NCBI RefSeq assembly: GCF_018847975.1
Contig: NZ_CP072597.1
Span: 2,209,001-2,273,000, forward strand
Reading direction: 5' to 3'
From: Lysobacter sp. K5869
GTDB taxonomy: Bacteria > Pseudomonadota > Gammaproteobacteria > Xanthomonadales > Xanthomonadaceae
DNA: 64,000 nucleotides
In this document: positions 50,409 to 59,122 of the stretch, one piece after another
How the letters are laid out: each line of letters opens with the position of its first letter
Numbering within the stretch: the first letter of the stretch is position 1
Notes under the pieces: model-generated
What the model was told of the DNA's origin: nothing
Database searches by the model: none
The model's input: the letters and a program-made list of their open reading frames with translations, nothing else
Program-made: the position numbers and the translations under genes

Positions 50409-50831
50409 TTAGCCGCGGCACTCGGCCGGCAGCTGCGACTTCTTGGAACCGTTGGTTTCCTTGCAGGTCCAGTCGATGCGACCGGCGCTGAAAGCCGGGG
50501 TCAGATCGAACTTCGCCATCTTGTCGGCGCCAGTGGCCTGGGCTTCGGTCTGGATCACGCCGTTGGCGGCGATCTTGACGTCCTTGCAGTAGTCGCTGGC
50601 CTTGAACTCATAGCCGGTGATCGACTGGGAGGTGATGGCGGCGAGCGAGCCACGGTCCTGAGCGGTTTCGGACACGGCCAGCTTGGCGGCGGCGGCGACG
50701 TTCAGGCACTCGGCGTTCTTGGTGCGGACGGTGTAGTCCTGGTAGGCCGGCAGAGCGATGGCGATCAGGATGCCGAGGATCGCGATGACGATCATCAGTT
50801 CGATCAGGGTAAAGCCTTGCTGCTTCTTCAT
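50409..50831 (-). CDS. pilA: Type IV pilin PilA (copy 2)
   Basis: A 140-residue prepilin with leader MKKQQG, F+1, E+5 and the stem [20 protein letters not shown]. The globular part has [19 protein letters not shown] (about residues 41-59), a variable middle (about 70-110) and the C-terminal cysteine loop [19 protein letters not shown]. It is nearly identical to copy 3 over the first 65 residues and at the end, and divergent between. The start was set at the leader, not the upstream open frame. It has a sigma-54 promoter 102-116 bp upstream of the ATG, consistent with PilR control. Confidence 0.95.
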   Translation of the reverse strand: MKKQQGFTLIELMIVIAILGILIAIALPAYQDYTVRTKNAECLNVAAAAKLAVSETAQDRGSLAAITSQSITGYEFKASDYCKDVKIAANGVIQTEAQATGADKMAKFDLTPAFSAGRIDWTCKETNGSKKSQLPAECRG

Positions 50832-50932
50832 GGTGTATCCCCTAGGAGTGTTGGTTGCTTCACGTGCCAGCGAGCGTCGGCTTTCGATCCATCGAAGGTG
50901 CCTGGCGAGCTGTCCGTGCACGTAAGGACTAC

Positions 50933-50947
50933 GCACAACCCGTGCCA
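50933..50947 (-). promoter_or_regulatory. Sigma-54 promoter of pilin 2
   Basis: The minus strand reads TGGCACGGGTTGTGC, matching the -24/-12 consensus with GG and GC 12 bp apart. The predicted start is near 50921, giving a leader of about 90 nt. Confidence 0.85.
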
Positions 50948-51023
50948 AGTAGTGGCGCATATGGCACTGGCCAGGAAACTGCTAGGGCAGTCACGCATCG
51001 AGGCTGGGTAAGGGTGAGTGAGG

Positions 51024-51071
51024 TGACGTTTTGGGTCAGTCCGGGGGAGGTTCTGGTGACCAAAAACGTCA
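51024..51071 (-). promoter_or_regulatory. Inverted repeat upstream of pilin 2, possible PilR enhancer
   Basis: TGACGTTTTGG and CCAAAAACGTCA form 11-12-nt arms (one bulge) about 105-150 bp upstream of the predicted start, the usual distance for a sigma-54 activator site. Binding by PilR is inferred. Confidence 0.5.
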
Positions 51072-51598
51072 GATTGGAAGATGCCCCCTCGAAAATGTGA
51101 TGTTCACCGAAAATTCTCCGGGGGCAGCTTTTGCGACGAGCCTCGCGAAGGCGCTTGTCGGGAATTGGCGGCTGAATGGGGTGGGAGAGTGGCGCCTGCG
51201 AGAGCTGGCCTGGGAAGGGCCGTTGTGCGTCGGTGTGGACGCAAACGCTTGGCCTGGAAATAGGGGGGCGGCGGCGTCGGTGTTCACCGAGCGGCCTGGT
51301 CCGATCCGGTCGTGAAGGCGTTGCAGGCCCTTGAATGCCGTATCGGGGCGATGCCGCCACTGCCGGGCGGACCGCTCTATCGAATAATGAGAGGCCGGAT
51401 GCGTCCTGCGTGCCCAGTGCGGCACGTCATGCGGTCTTGCGAGAGAACGGCGAACTGCGTGCGTTGCGTGTCGCTGCGTTCCTCATGTCGCTATCGGTGC
51501 CGCTCAGCCGCGTCGTGGCGGCTCGAACAGGTTTGCGGTGAATCTTTGTTCTCGTGCCGTATCGAGTCCCAGGTTTCCATTGCTCGATCGACTCTTTC
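51072..51598. other. Unexplained stretch between pilin genes
   Basis: The gap between pilin 2 and pilin 3 spans about 880 bp. Outside the pilin 2 control region and the 24-bp stem-loop I see no gene: open frames lack ribosome sites and protein-like composition. It is less GC-rich than the core and could be a remnant of a lost pilin or accessory gene. Confidence 0.5.
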
Positions 51599-51650
51599 GC
51601 CGGAAACACAAAGCGCCGGCTCTCGCGAGCCGGCGCTTTGTGTTTCCGGC
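51599..51650 (-). terminator. 24-bp perfect stem-loop downstream of pilin 3
   Basis: Two exactly complementary 24-nt arms around a TCGC loop contain GCGCCGGCTC and the inner AAACACAAAG. It lies 60 bp after the pilin 3 stop. No T-run follows on either strand, so it may protect mRNA ends as well as terminate. Confidence 0.7.
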
Positions 51651-51710
51651 GCCGATACCTGGGGCATCGGCACCGATCGATAGAGAACGACTTGAGCGAG
51701 TCGCCGAGAA

Positions 51711-52133
51711 TTAGCCCCTGCACTCGGCCGGCAGCTGCGACTTCTTGGCGCCGCCGGTGTCGGTGCACTTCCAATCGATGCGGCCTGCGCTGAAGGTCGG
51801 CTCGAGCTTGAACTTGGCCTCCGTGGTAGCGCCGGTCTTCTGAGCCTCGGTGGTGATGACGCCATCCTTGATGATCGCGACATTCTTGCAGTACTTGCTG
51901 GGCGCGAACTGATAGCCGGTGACGGACTGGGTGGTGATGGCGGCCAGCGAGCCACGGTCCTGAGCCGTTTCGGACACGGCCAGCTTGGCGGCCGCCGCGA
52001 TGTTCAAGCACTCGGCGTTCTTGGTGCGGACGGTGTAGTCCTGATACGCCGGCAACGCGATGGCGATCAGGATGCCGAGAATCGCGATGACGATCATCAG
52101 TTCGATCAGGGTGAAGCCTTGCTGCTTGTTCAT
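51711..52133 (-). CDS. pilA: Type IV pilin PilA (copy 3)
   Basis: A 140-residue prepilin with leader MNKQQG, F+1, E+5 and the same stem as copy 2. Residues 1-65 and the last 20 almost match copy 2, while the middle ([19 protein letters not shown]) differs, so the two are recent tandem duplicates. The C-terminal loop has [19 protein letters not shown]. The leader start was chosen over a long upstream frame. A sigma-54 promoter lies at the same distance as in copy 2. Which copy is the main pilin cannot be told; both should be PilR-dependent. Confidence 0.95.
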   Translation of the reverse strand: MNKQQGFTLIELMIVIAILGILIAIALPAYQDYTVRTKNAECLNIAAAAKLAVSETAQDRGSLAAITTQSVTGYQFAPSKYCKNVAIIKDGVITTEAQKTGATTEAKFKLEPTFSAGRIDWKCTDTGGAKKSQLPAECRG

Positions 52134-52232
52134 GGTGTTTCCCCTAAGTGGTGTCGGAGGTTGCGGGTGCCGGCAGCGCAATGACCGCGGGAATTCGGCG
52201 GCCATGCGAAGCGCTGGTCCAACACGGGCTAC

Positions 52233-52247
52233 GCAGGCCTCGTGCCA
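52233..52247 (-). promoter_or_regulatory. Sigma-54 promoter of pilin 3
   Basis: The minus strand reads TGGCACGAGGCCTGC, with GG and GC 12 bp apart, 100-114 bp upstream of the ATG. The position matches that of the pilin 2 promoter. Confidence 0.85.
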
Positions 52248-52711
52248 ATTCGAAGGGGCATGGAGTAAGTGAGCAAAGAGTGCTGCTGTGGATGCGCATT
52301 CGATGCGTCTGTTGCCGGTGCAAGGAGTTGCCGCGACTTCTGCGAGAACGTCGACGTGCACTAGAATGAATTCATGGCACTAAATGTGCGGTTACAAATC
52401 CGTATTCAAGACACGGATTCTCTGTCGGCTGGGTAGCGCGATTCGCGCTGCGACGATCTCGATCCTCCTCCTCGCGCAGTGGTTGCCGGCGATCCGCGAT
52501 GTGGTCGAAACGGATATCCGTAAGCGCGAGCGCTCGAAGCGGGTACGACCGTGCGGCGTCTGCCCACCGCTGTCGATCAGGCAGTGAGAGCGTCGAGTCG
52601 ATCCGCGGACGGTATCGACCGCCGGGGCGCAACGCCGGCAACGACTCGTTACTGCGGACCGGGGCCGGCGATGTCGGCACGCTTGCCCCAGCGCCAAGTC
52701 CACCGCCACGG
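52248..52711. other. Gap between the pilin 3 promoter and the pilR terminator
   Basis: No gene is seen. This is the region where a PilR site for pilin 3 would be expected (about 52320-52370), but no copy of the pilin 2 inverted repeat is visible. AT content is above the local average near 52365-52420. Confidence 0.5.
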
Positions 52712-52746
52712 CAAACAAAAACGCCGGCCCTCGCGGACCGGCGTTT
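52712..52746 (-). terminator. Intrinsic terminator of the pilSR unit
   Basis: On the minus strand AAACGCCGG pairs with CCGGCGTTT around a 10-nt loop and TTTTTGTTTG follows, 55 bp after the pilR stop. Confidence 0.85.
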
Positions 52747-52800
52747 CTTCGTACTAATAAGACCGCCAGCGCCGCGCGCATCGCGCGGCCGGCCGCCGCC

Positions 52801-54216
52801 TCAATCGATCCCGAGCTTCTTGAGCTTGTACCGCAACGCCCGGAACGTAATCCCCAGCGCCGCCGCGGTGCGGGTCTTGTTGTAGCGGTTTTCCTGCAGC
52901 GCCTGCTGGATCGCGGCGCGTTCGATCTCTTCGATATACGAAGGCAGGGCGCTGGTGGCGGTGTCGCGCGGGCTGATCGTGCGCGGGTCGACGGCGCCGG
53001 GTGGGGCCGGCGGTTGGCCCGGGGCTGCCGCCGCGGGCGCGACGCCGGCCGGGGCGGTCTGGGTGGCCAGACGCGGCAGGCGCAGGTCGCTGGCGCTCAG
53101 GGTCTCGCCTTCGGCCAGGGCCAGCGCGCGTTCGAGGATGTTCTCGAGTTCGCGCACGTTGCCGGGGAAGGTGTAGGCGCGCAGCGCGTCCAGGGCGTCG
53201 TCGCCCAGGCGCGGCACGACCCGGCCCTGAGTGCCGGCGAGGCGGTGCAGGATCTTGGCGGCGAGGCCGGGCAGGTCGTCCAGGCGTTCGCGCAGCGGCG
53301 GCACGCGCAGTTCGATGACGTTGATGCGGTAGTACAAGTCCTGGCGGAAGCGGCCTTCGGCGACCAGCGCGGCCAGATCCTTGTGCGTGGCCGAGAGGAT
53401 GCGCACGTCGACCGTGACTTCGGCCTGGGCGCCGACCGGGCGGATCGACTTCTCCTGGATCGCGCGCAGCAGCTTGACCTGCATCGCCAGCGGCAGCTCG
53501 GCCACTTCGTCGAGGAACAAGGTGCCGCCGTCGGCGGCCTGGAACAGGCCGGGCTTGTCGGCGTGGGCGCCGGTGAAGCTGCCTTTCTTATGGCCGAAGA
53601 ACTCGCTCTCCATCAGCTCGGCCGGGATCGCGCCGCAGTTGACCGGCACGAACGGCCCGTCGGCGCGGCCGCCCTCGGAGTGGATGGTGCGGGCGACCAG
53701 TTCCTTGCCCACGCCGGATTCGCCGGCGATGTAGACCGGCGCCTGGCTGCGCGCGACCTTGCCGATGGTCTGGCGCAGCTTGATCATCGCCGGCGATTCG
53801 CCGTACAGGCGCGAGCCGACCGCCTCGCTGGCGTTGCGGCGGGTCTCGTGCAGCTCCAGCGCGTGGCGGACCAGATCGCGCAGCACCGACAAGTCCACGG
53901 GCTTGGCGACGAAGTCGAACGCGCCGGCCTTGAGCGCCTCGACCGCGGCTTCGACGTTGCCGAAGGCGGTGATCATCGCCACCGGGGTGTTCGGATACTT
54001 CAAGCTGATTTCAGCGACCAGATCCATGCCCGAGCCATCGGGCAGGCGCATGTCGGTCAGGCACAAATCGTAACGATTGCGCAGCAGCTGACTGCGAGCC
54101 TCATTGAGGCCCGACGCGGTATCGCAACGCAGGCCCATGCGGCCCAACGTCATGACGAGCAACTCGCGGATATCGCGTTCGTCGTCGACTACCAATGCAC
54201 TACGGGTTTCAGCCAT
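52801..54216 (-). CDS. pilR: Sigma-54-dependent response regulator PilR
   Basis: PilR is the NtrC-type activator of pilin transcription. The 471-residue protein has a receiver domain (about 1-120) with acidic pocket DDE (11-13) and phospho-acceptor D55 in LTDMRLPDG; the AAA+ domain with Walker A GESGVGKE (about 165-172), the sigma-54 contact loop GSFTGA (about 212-217), Walker B GGTLFLDEVAELP; an Ala/Pro-rich linker; and a C-terminal Fis-type helix-turn-helix (about 432-470, NRYNKTRTAAALGITFRALRYKLKKL). The ATG at MAETRSALVVDDE was chosen because GGAGGG lies just upstream. Its targets are plausibly the two sigma-54 pilin promoters here. Confidence 0.95.
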   Translation of the reverse strand: MAETRSALVVDDERDIRELLVMTLGRMGLRCDTASGLNEARSQLLRNRYDLCLTDMRLPDGSGMDLVAEISLKYPNTPVAMITAFGNVEAAVEALKAGAFDFVAKPVDLSVLRDLVRHALELHETRRNASEAVGSRLYGESPAMIKLRQTIGKVARSQAPVYIAGESGVGKELVARTIHSEGGRADGPFVPVNCGAIPAELMESEFFGHKKGSFTGAHADKPGLFQAADGGTLFLDEVAELPLAMQVKLLRAIQEKSIRPVGAQAEVTVDVRILSATHKDLAALVAEGRFRQDLYYRINVIELRVPPLRERLDDLPGLAAKILHRLAGTQGRVVPRLGDDALDALRAYTFPGNVRELENILERALALAEGETLSASDLRLPRLATQTAPAGVAPAAAAPGQPPAPPGAVDPRTISPRDTATSALPSYIEEIERAAIQQALQENRYNKTRTAAALGITFRALRYKLKKLGID

Positions 54217-54313
54217 TGCGCCCTCCACCGCCCACGATAACTTAACGAACCTGTCGCGGCCAAGACGCCAGTGGCACGTTTTCTGCTTGCCGTGCGCACA
54301 GTCACATTGCCGG

Positions 54314-55939
54314 TCAGGCCGGCGAAAGCGCGCTCGCGCCGGCCAGACGGATGCGGAAGCAACCGCCGCCGCCGGGCACGGCGACGTAATCGAGCGAGGC
54401 CTGATTGGCGCGGCACAGCTCGCGCGCGATGTACAGGCCCAGGCCGGTGCCGTGCGCGGAGGTGGTGAAGAACGGCCGGAACAGGCGTTCGGCGACCGAT
54501 TCGGGAATGCCCGGGCCGCGGTCGAGCACGTCGATCGCCGGCAAGCCGACTTCGTCGAAGTACACGTGCACGGTCACCCGCGCCGGCTCGCCGGGCTGGC
54601 GGCCGTAGGTCAGCGCGTTGTGCACCAGCACGGTCAGCGCCTGATGCAGCTGGCGCGGATCGACCAGCGCCGGCGCCTGCGCGTGCGCGCCGGTGGCGCG
54701 CAAGGTGTCTAGTTCGATCGGGTGGCTGGCGCGGTATTCGTCGACGAACTGGCGCACGAAGCCCATCAGCTCGACGTGCTCGGGCTTGGCCGGCTCGCGC
54801 CGGGCCATGCCGAGCACGTTCTCGACGATGCCGTTCATGCGCGTGCCCTGCTGGCGGATGATCTCCAGCAGGCGGCGGTCGGAGACGGCGATGTCGCGCG
54901 ACTCCTCCAGCAGCTGCACGGCGTAGTTGATCGCCGCCAGCGGGTTGCGGATCTCGTGGGCGAGGCTGGCGGAGAAGCGGCCCAGCGCAGCCAGGGTGAT
55001 GGATTCGGCGCGGCGCGAGACCAGCGAGGTGTCGTCGAGGAAGATCAGGGTCTGGTCGCTGCCGGCGAGCAGGCGGGTGAAGCGCGGCACCACTTCCGGC
55101 AGATCCGGCGCCAGCCGCAGCGGGCTTTCGTCCGGGCGGCCCTCGACCCGCCAGCGGCCGAGCCGGCGCGACAGCTCGGGCGAGGCGATCGCCAGCACGC
55201 GGTGGCCGTGGTGGCCGCCGGTGTGCTCGCCGCTGTCGCCGAGCAGCAGCATCGCCGCCTCGTTGGCCAGCCGCAGCCGGCCTTCGCCGTCGACCAGCAG
55301 CACGCCGGTGCGCATGCGGCGGATGATGAGTTCGTTGATCTCGGCGTAGTTGGCCGCCTCGGCGCCGCGGCGTTCGGCCAGTTCCTGGCTCTCGCGCATC
55401 TGCCGGCCGAGGGTGTTGGTCAGCAGCGCGATCGACAGGTAGCCCAGGGCGAACATCACCGGCTCGGCGACGGTGCGGCCGAGCGCCTCGTTGCCCAGTT
55501 CGGTCCACAGCCATTCGCCGATCAGGCCCAGGCAGGCCACGATCGCCGCGCCGATGCCGAAGCGCGTGGGCAGCAGCAGCGCGGCTGCGCCGACGTTGAA
55601 CATCAGCATCAAGGCGATGCCGGTGCCGGCGCCGGGCAGGGCATGGATGGAGAGCAGGCCGAAGAACAGGTCGCAGGCGATGCCGGCGAAGACGTGGCCG
55701 CGCAGGTCGCCGCGGCGGCCGAACACGAACAGCAGGCCGGCGATGAACAGGTAGGACAGCGACAGCGAGCGCGCGAACAGGTCGTGGCGCGGCGGGCCGA
55801 TCAGGTTGTCGACCGGGCCGAACAGGAACAGCACCAGCAGGGCCGCTTCCAGCAGCCGGTACAGGGTGAAGAAATACAGTTCGCGGCGCAGCGCGGAGTC
55901 GGCATCGGCCGGAGTGACGGGGGCGAGACCTGACGGCAA
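54314..55939 (-). CDS. pilS: Sensor histidine kinase PilS
   Basis: PilS phosphorylates PilR and senses pilin in the inner membrane. The 541-residue protein has six hydrophobic segments in the first 180 residues (the PilS-type sensor module), a PAS-like region (about 205-320), the H-box SLAHEIRNPLAAI with the phospho-histidine, and the ATPase domain with HNALTYGR (N box), VLDRGPGIP (G1) and TGLGLYIARELC (G2). The start is a TTG with only a weak ribosome site; no in-frame ATG precedes the first helix. A 98-bp gap separates it from pilR. The next gene, sucC, is divergent. Confidence 0.93.
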   Translation of the reverse strand: MPSGLAPVTPADADSALRRELYFFTLYRLLEAALLVLFLFGPVDNLIGPPRHDLFARSLSLSYLFIAGLLFVFGRRGDLRGHVFAGIACDLFFGLLSIHALPGAGTGIALMLMFNVGAAALLLPTRFGIGAAIVACLGLIGEWLWTELGNEALGRTVAEPVMFALGYLSIALLTNTLGRQMRESQELAERRGAEAANYAEINELIIRRMRTGVLLVDGEGRLRLANEAAMLLLGDSGEHTGGHHGHRVLAIASPELSRRLGRWRVEGRPDESPLRLAPDLPEVVPRFTRLLAGSDQTLIFLDDTSLVSRRAESITLAALGRFSASLAHEIRNPLAAINYAVQLLEESRDIAVSDRRLLEIIRQQGTRMNGIVENVLGMARREPAKPEHVELMGFVRQFVDEYRASHPIELDTLRATGAHAQAPALVDPRQLHQALTVLVHNALTYGRQPGEPARVTVHVYFDEVGLPAIDVLDRGPGIPESVAERLFRPFFTTSAHGTGLGLYIARELCRANQASLDYVAVPGGGGCFRIRLAGASALSPA

Positions 55940-56182
55940 GCGGGTTTCCCTGCGCGGGCGGAGTATCGATCAGTATAGGGCGGCTGGCCGGCGCGAGCGG
56001 ATCGCCCCGCTGTGCCAGGGTGTGACAGCAAGGGTGCCGGCGGGCATGGGTCTTGCGCAGGGCGCGTGCCGACCTTGCCGCATTTGGCCGCAGGCCCGCG
56101 GCGGGGTCCGTCCGGGCGCCCGCGGGCGCGGGGGCCGGCCCGGCCGCGGGGCTCCGCCGGTCGGCCCGCCGGCCGCAAGGTT
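55940..56182. other. Divergent pilS-sucC intergenic region
   Basis: Very GC-rich sequence without a gene. The sucC promoter lies at its end; no clear pilS promoter was found. Confidence 0.5.
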
Positions 56183-56211
56183 TTGCTCGCCCCGCCGCGA
56201 TCGGCGACAAT
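56183..56211 (+). promoter_or_regulatory. Candidate sucC promoter
   Basis: TTGCTC and GACAAT are separated by 17 bp, 75 nt before the sucC ATG. The same GACAAT -10 precedes rnpB. Confidence 0.6.
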
Positions 56212-56285
56212 GCGGCCCCCTCGCGCCCGCACCGGCCTCCGGCCGCGCGTCCGCGCGGGACGTCTTTCACTCCCCTCGGTGACGC

Positions 56286-57452
<1,167 letters not shown>

Positions 57453-57464
57453 GGGGCCGATGAC

Positions 57465-58340
57465 ATGTCCGTTTTGATCAACAAGAACACCAAGGTGATC
57501 GTGCAGGGCTTCACCGGCTCGCAGGGCACCTTCCACGCCGAGCAGATGCTCGAGTACGGCACCAAGGTCGTCGGCGGCGTGACCCCGGGCAAGGGCGGCA
57601 CTCAGCACCTGGGCCTGCCGGTCTTCAACACCGTGCGCGACGCCGTCGAAGAGACCGGCGCCGACGCCTCGGTCATCTACGTGCCGCCGCCGTTCGCGGC
57701 CGACGCGATCCTGGAAGCGGCCGACGCCGGCATCAAGGTCATCGTGTGCATCACCGAAGGCATCCCGGTGCTGGACATGTTGCGGGTCAAGAACACCCTC
57801 AACGGCTACGACGACGTGGTCCTGGTCGGTCCGAACTGCCCCGGCGTGATCACCCCGGGCGAGTGCAAGATCGGCATCATGCCGGGCCACATCCACAAGC
57901 CGGGCAAGATCGGCATCGTCTCGCGCTCGGGCACGCTGACCTATGAAGCGGTCAAGCAGACCACCGACGTGGGCCTGGGCCAGTCGACCTGCATCGGCAT
58001 CGGCGGCGACCCGATCAACGGCACCAACTTCATCGACGCGCTGAAGTGGTTCCAGGACGACCCGCAGACCGAAGGCATCATCATGGTCGGCGAAATCGGC
58101 GGTTCGGCCGAGGAAGAAGCGGCCGAGTTCATCGCCCAGTACGTGACCAAGCCGGTGGTCGGCTTCATCGCCGGCGCCTCGGCGCCGAAGGGCAAGCGCA
58201 TGGGCCACGCCGGCGCGATCGCCTCGGGCGGTTCGGGCACGGCCGAAGGCAAGTTCGCGGCGATGGAAAAGGCCGGCGTCACCACGGTCAAGTCGCCGGG
58301 CGACTTGGGCGCGGCGATCGCTAAGCGTTTGGCCAAGTAA
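57465..58340 (+). CDS. sucD: Succinyl-CoA synthetase, alpha subunit
   Basis: The 291-residue alpha subunit binds CoA and carries the phosphohistidine. [22 protein letters not shown] (given as about residues 12-33) is the CoA-binding start, [21 protein letters not shown] (about 121-141) is the power-helix region, and [18 protein letters not shown] (about 246-263) holds the active-site histidine. Length and motifs match the family. It ends in a strong intrinsic terminator, which closes the sucCD unit. Confidence 0.97.
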   Translation: MSVLINKNTKVIVQGFTGSQGTFHAEQMLEYGTKVVGGVTPGKGGTQHLGLPVFNTVRDAVEETGADASVIYVPPPFAADAILEAADAGIKVIVCITEGIPVLDMLRVKNTLNGYDDVVLVGPNCPGVITPGECKIGIMPGHIHKPGKIGIVSRSGTLTYEAVKQTTDVGLGQSTCIGIGGDPINGTNFIDALKWFQDDPQTEGIIMVGEIGGSAEEEAAEFIAQYVTKPVVGFIAGASAPKGKRMGHAGAIASGGSGTAEGKFAAMEKAGVTTVKSPGDLGAAIAKRLAK

Positions 58341-58373
58341 GCGGCACCGGGCCGTAGGTTTGGGCCCGAAGTT

Positions 58374-58405
58374 ACGAAAAAGCCGCCTTCGGGCGGCTTT
58401 TTCGT
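58374..58405 (+). terminator. Intrinsic terminator of sucCD
   Basis: ACGAAAAAGCCGCC pairs with GGCGGCTTTTTCGT around a TTCG loop, with T5 in the right arm. It is one of the clearest terminators in the window and can work in both directions. Confidence 0.93.
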
Positions 58406-58457
58406 TGTGTGTCACAGAGGTGCTACAGTGGCGTCCGGCCCACCCTGCGGAGACGCC

Positions 58458-58748
58458 GTGTCGACCACCACCATCCGCCTCAGCGACGAACTCAAATCGC
58501 GCATCGCCGACGCCGCCGAACGTGCCGGCACCACGCCGCACGGCTTCATCCTCGGCGCGCTCGAGGAAAAAGTCGGCGAGGCCGAGCGCCGCGCGCAATT
58601 CCTGGACGAGGCGCAGGCGCGCTGGCGCAGCTTCGTCGCCGACGGGCAGGTCTTGGCGTGGGGCGAGATGCGCGACTACCTCGGCCGCCGCGCGCGCGGC
58701 GAAGCCGCGCAAGCGCCGGCGAAGAAGCCCTTCGGGCGCGAGCCGTGA
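58458..58748 (+). CDS. Ribbon-helix-helix antitoxin (ParD/CopG-like)
   Basis: A 96-residue protein with an N-terminal RHH DNA-binding domain: the beta strand STTTIRLSDELKSRI followed by two helices (AERAGTTPHGFILGALEEKV, about residues 19-38). The C-terminal half is helical and charged and should wrap the toxin. The GTG start has GGAG 6 nt upstream; an open extension upstream runs into the sucD terminator. It overlaps the toxin gene by 4 bp (GTGA), the normal antitoxin-first order. Autoregulation by the RHH domain is expected but no palindrome was identified with certainty. Confidence 0.85.
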   Translation: MSTTTIRLSDELKSRIADAAERAGTTPHGFILGALEEKVGEAERRAQFLDEAQARWRSFVADGQVLAWGEMRDYLGRRARGEAAQAPAKKPFGREP

Positions 58749-59041
58749 CCCGAATCGTCCTGGCGCCGGCCGTGGCCGAGGACTTCGCCCGCATTCTCGA
58801 TCATCTCGACCGCCACGATGCGGCAGGGCGCGAGCAGCGCATCGACGGCATCCTGCACGCGGTGGACGTGCTGGCCGATAATCCGCTGATCGGCCGGCCG
58901 GCCGAAGCGCAGCTGCGCGAGTTGGTCGTCGGCCGCGACGCCAGCGGTTATGTGGCGCTGTACCGCTACCTCAGCGAGTTCGATACTGTCCTGATCCTGG
59001 CGATCCGGGCCCAGCGCGAAGCAGGTTATGCGCCGCCCTGA
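58745..59041 (+). CDS. ParE/RelE-like toxin
   Basis: A 98-residue basic-acidic protein of the RelE/ParE fold: TRIVLAPAVAEDFARILDHL at the N-terminus, a central PLIGRPAEAQLRELVVG (about residues 56-72), then YVALYRYLSEFDTVLILAIRAQREAGY at the end. The R-E-L...Y-x-A-L-Y-R pattern is typical of ParE. ParE toxins poison gyrase, RelE cleaves mRNA; sequence alone does not decide, though ParE is favoured. The GTG start overlaps the antitoxin stop. The pair is flanked by terminators, as if inserted between sucCD and nadE. Confidence 0.85.
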   Translation: MTRIVLAPAVAEDFARILDHLDRHDAAGREQRIDGILHAVDVLADNPLIGRPAEAQLRELVVGRDASGYVALYRYLSEFDTVLILAIRAQREAGYAPP

Positions 59042-59059
59042 GCGTAGCGAGTTTCCGAT

Positions 59060-59087
59060 CCGGCGCGGACCACGCGGTTCGCGCCGG
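59060..59087 (+). terminator. Likely terminator after the toxin gene
   Basis: CCGGCGCG and CGCGCCGG form an 8-bp stem, with CTTTCCATTTTCC after it, between the toxin and nadE. Confidence 0.55.
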
Positions 59088-59122
59088 CTTTCCATTTTCC
59101 CCTTGTGAACGTCGAGTCCCGC

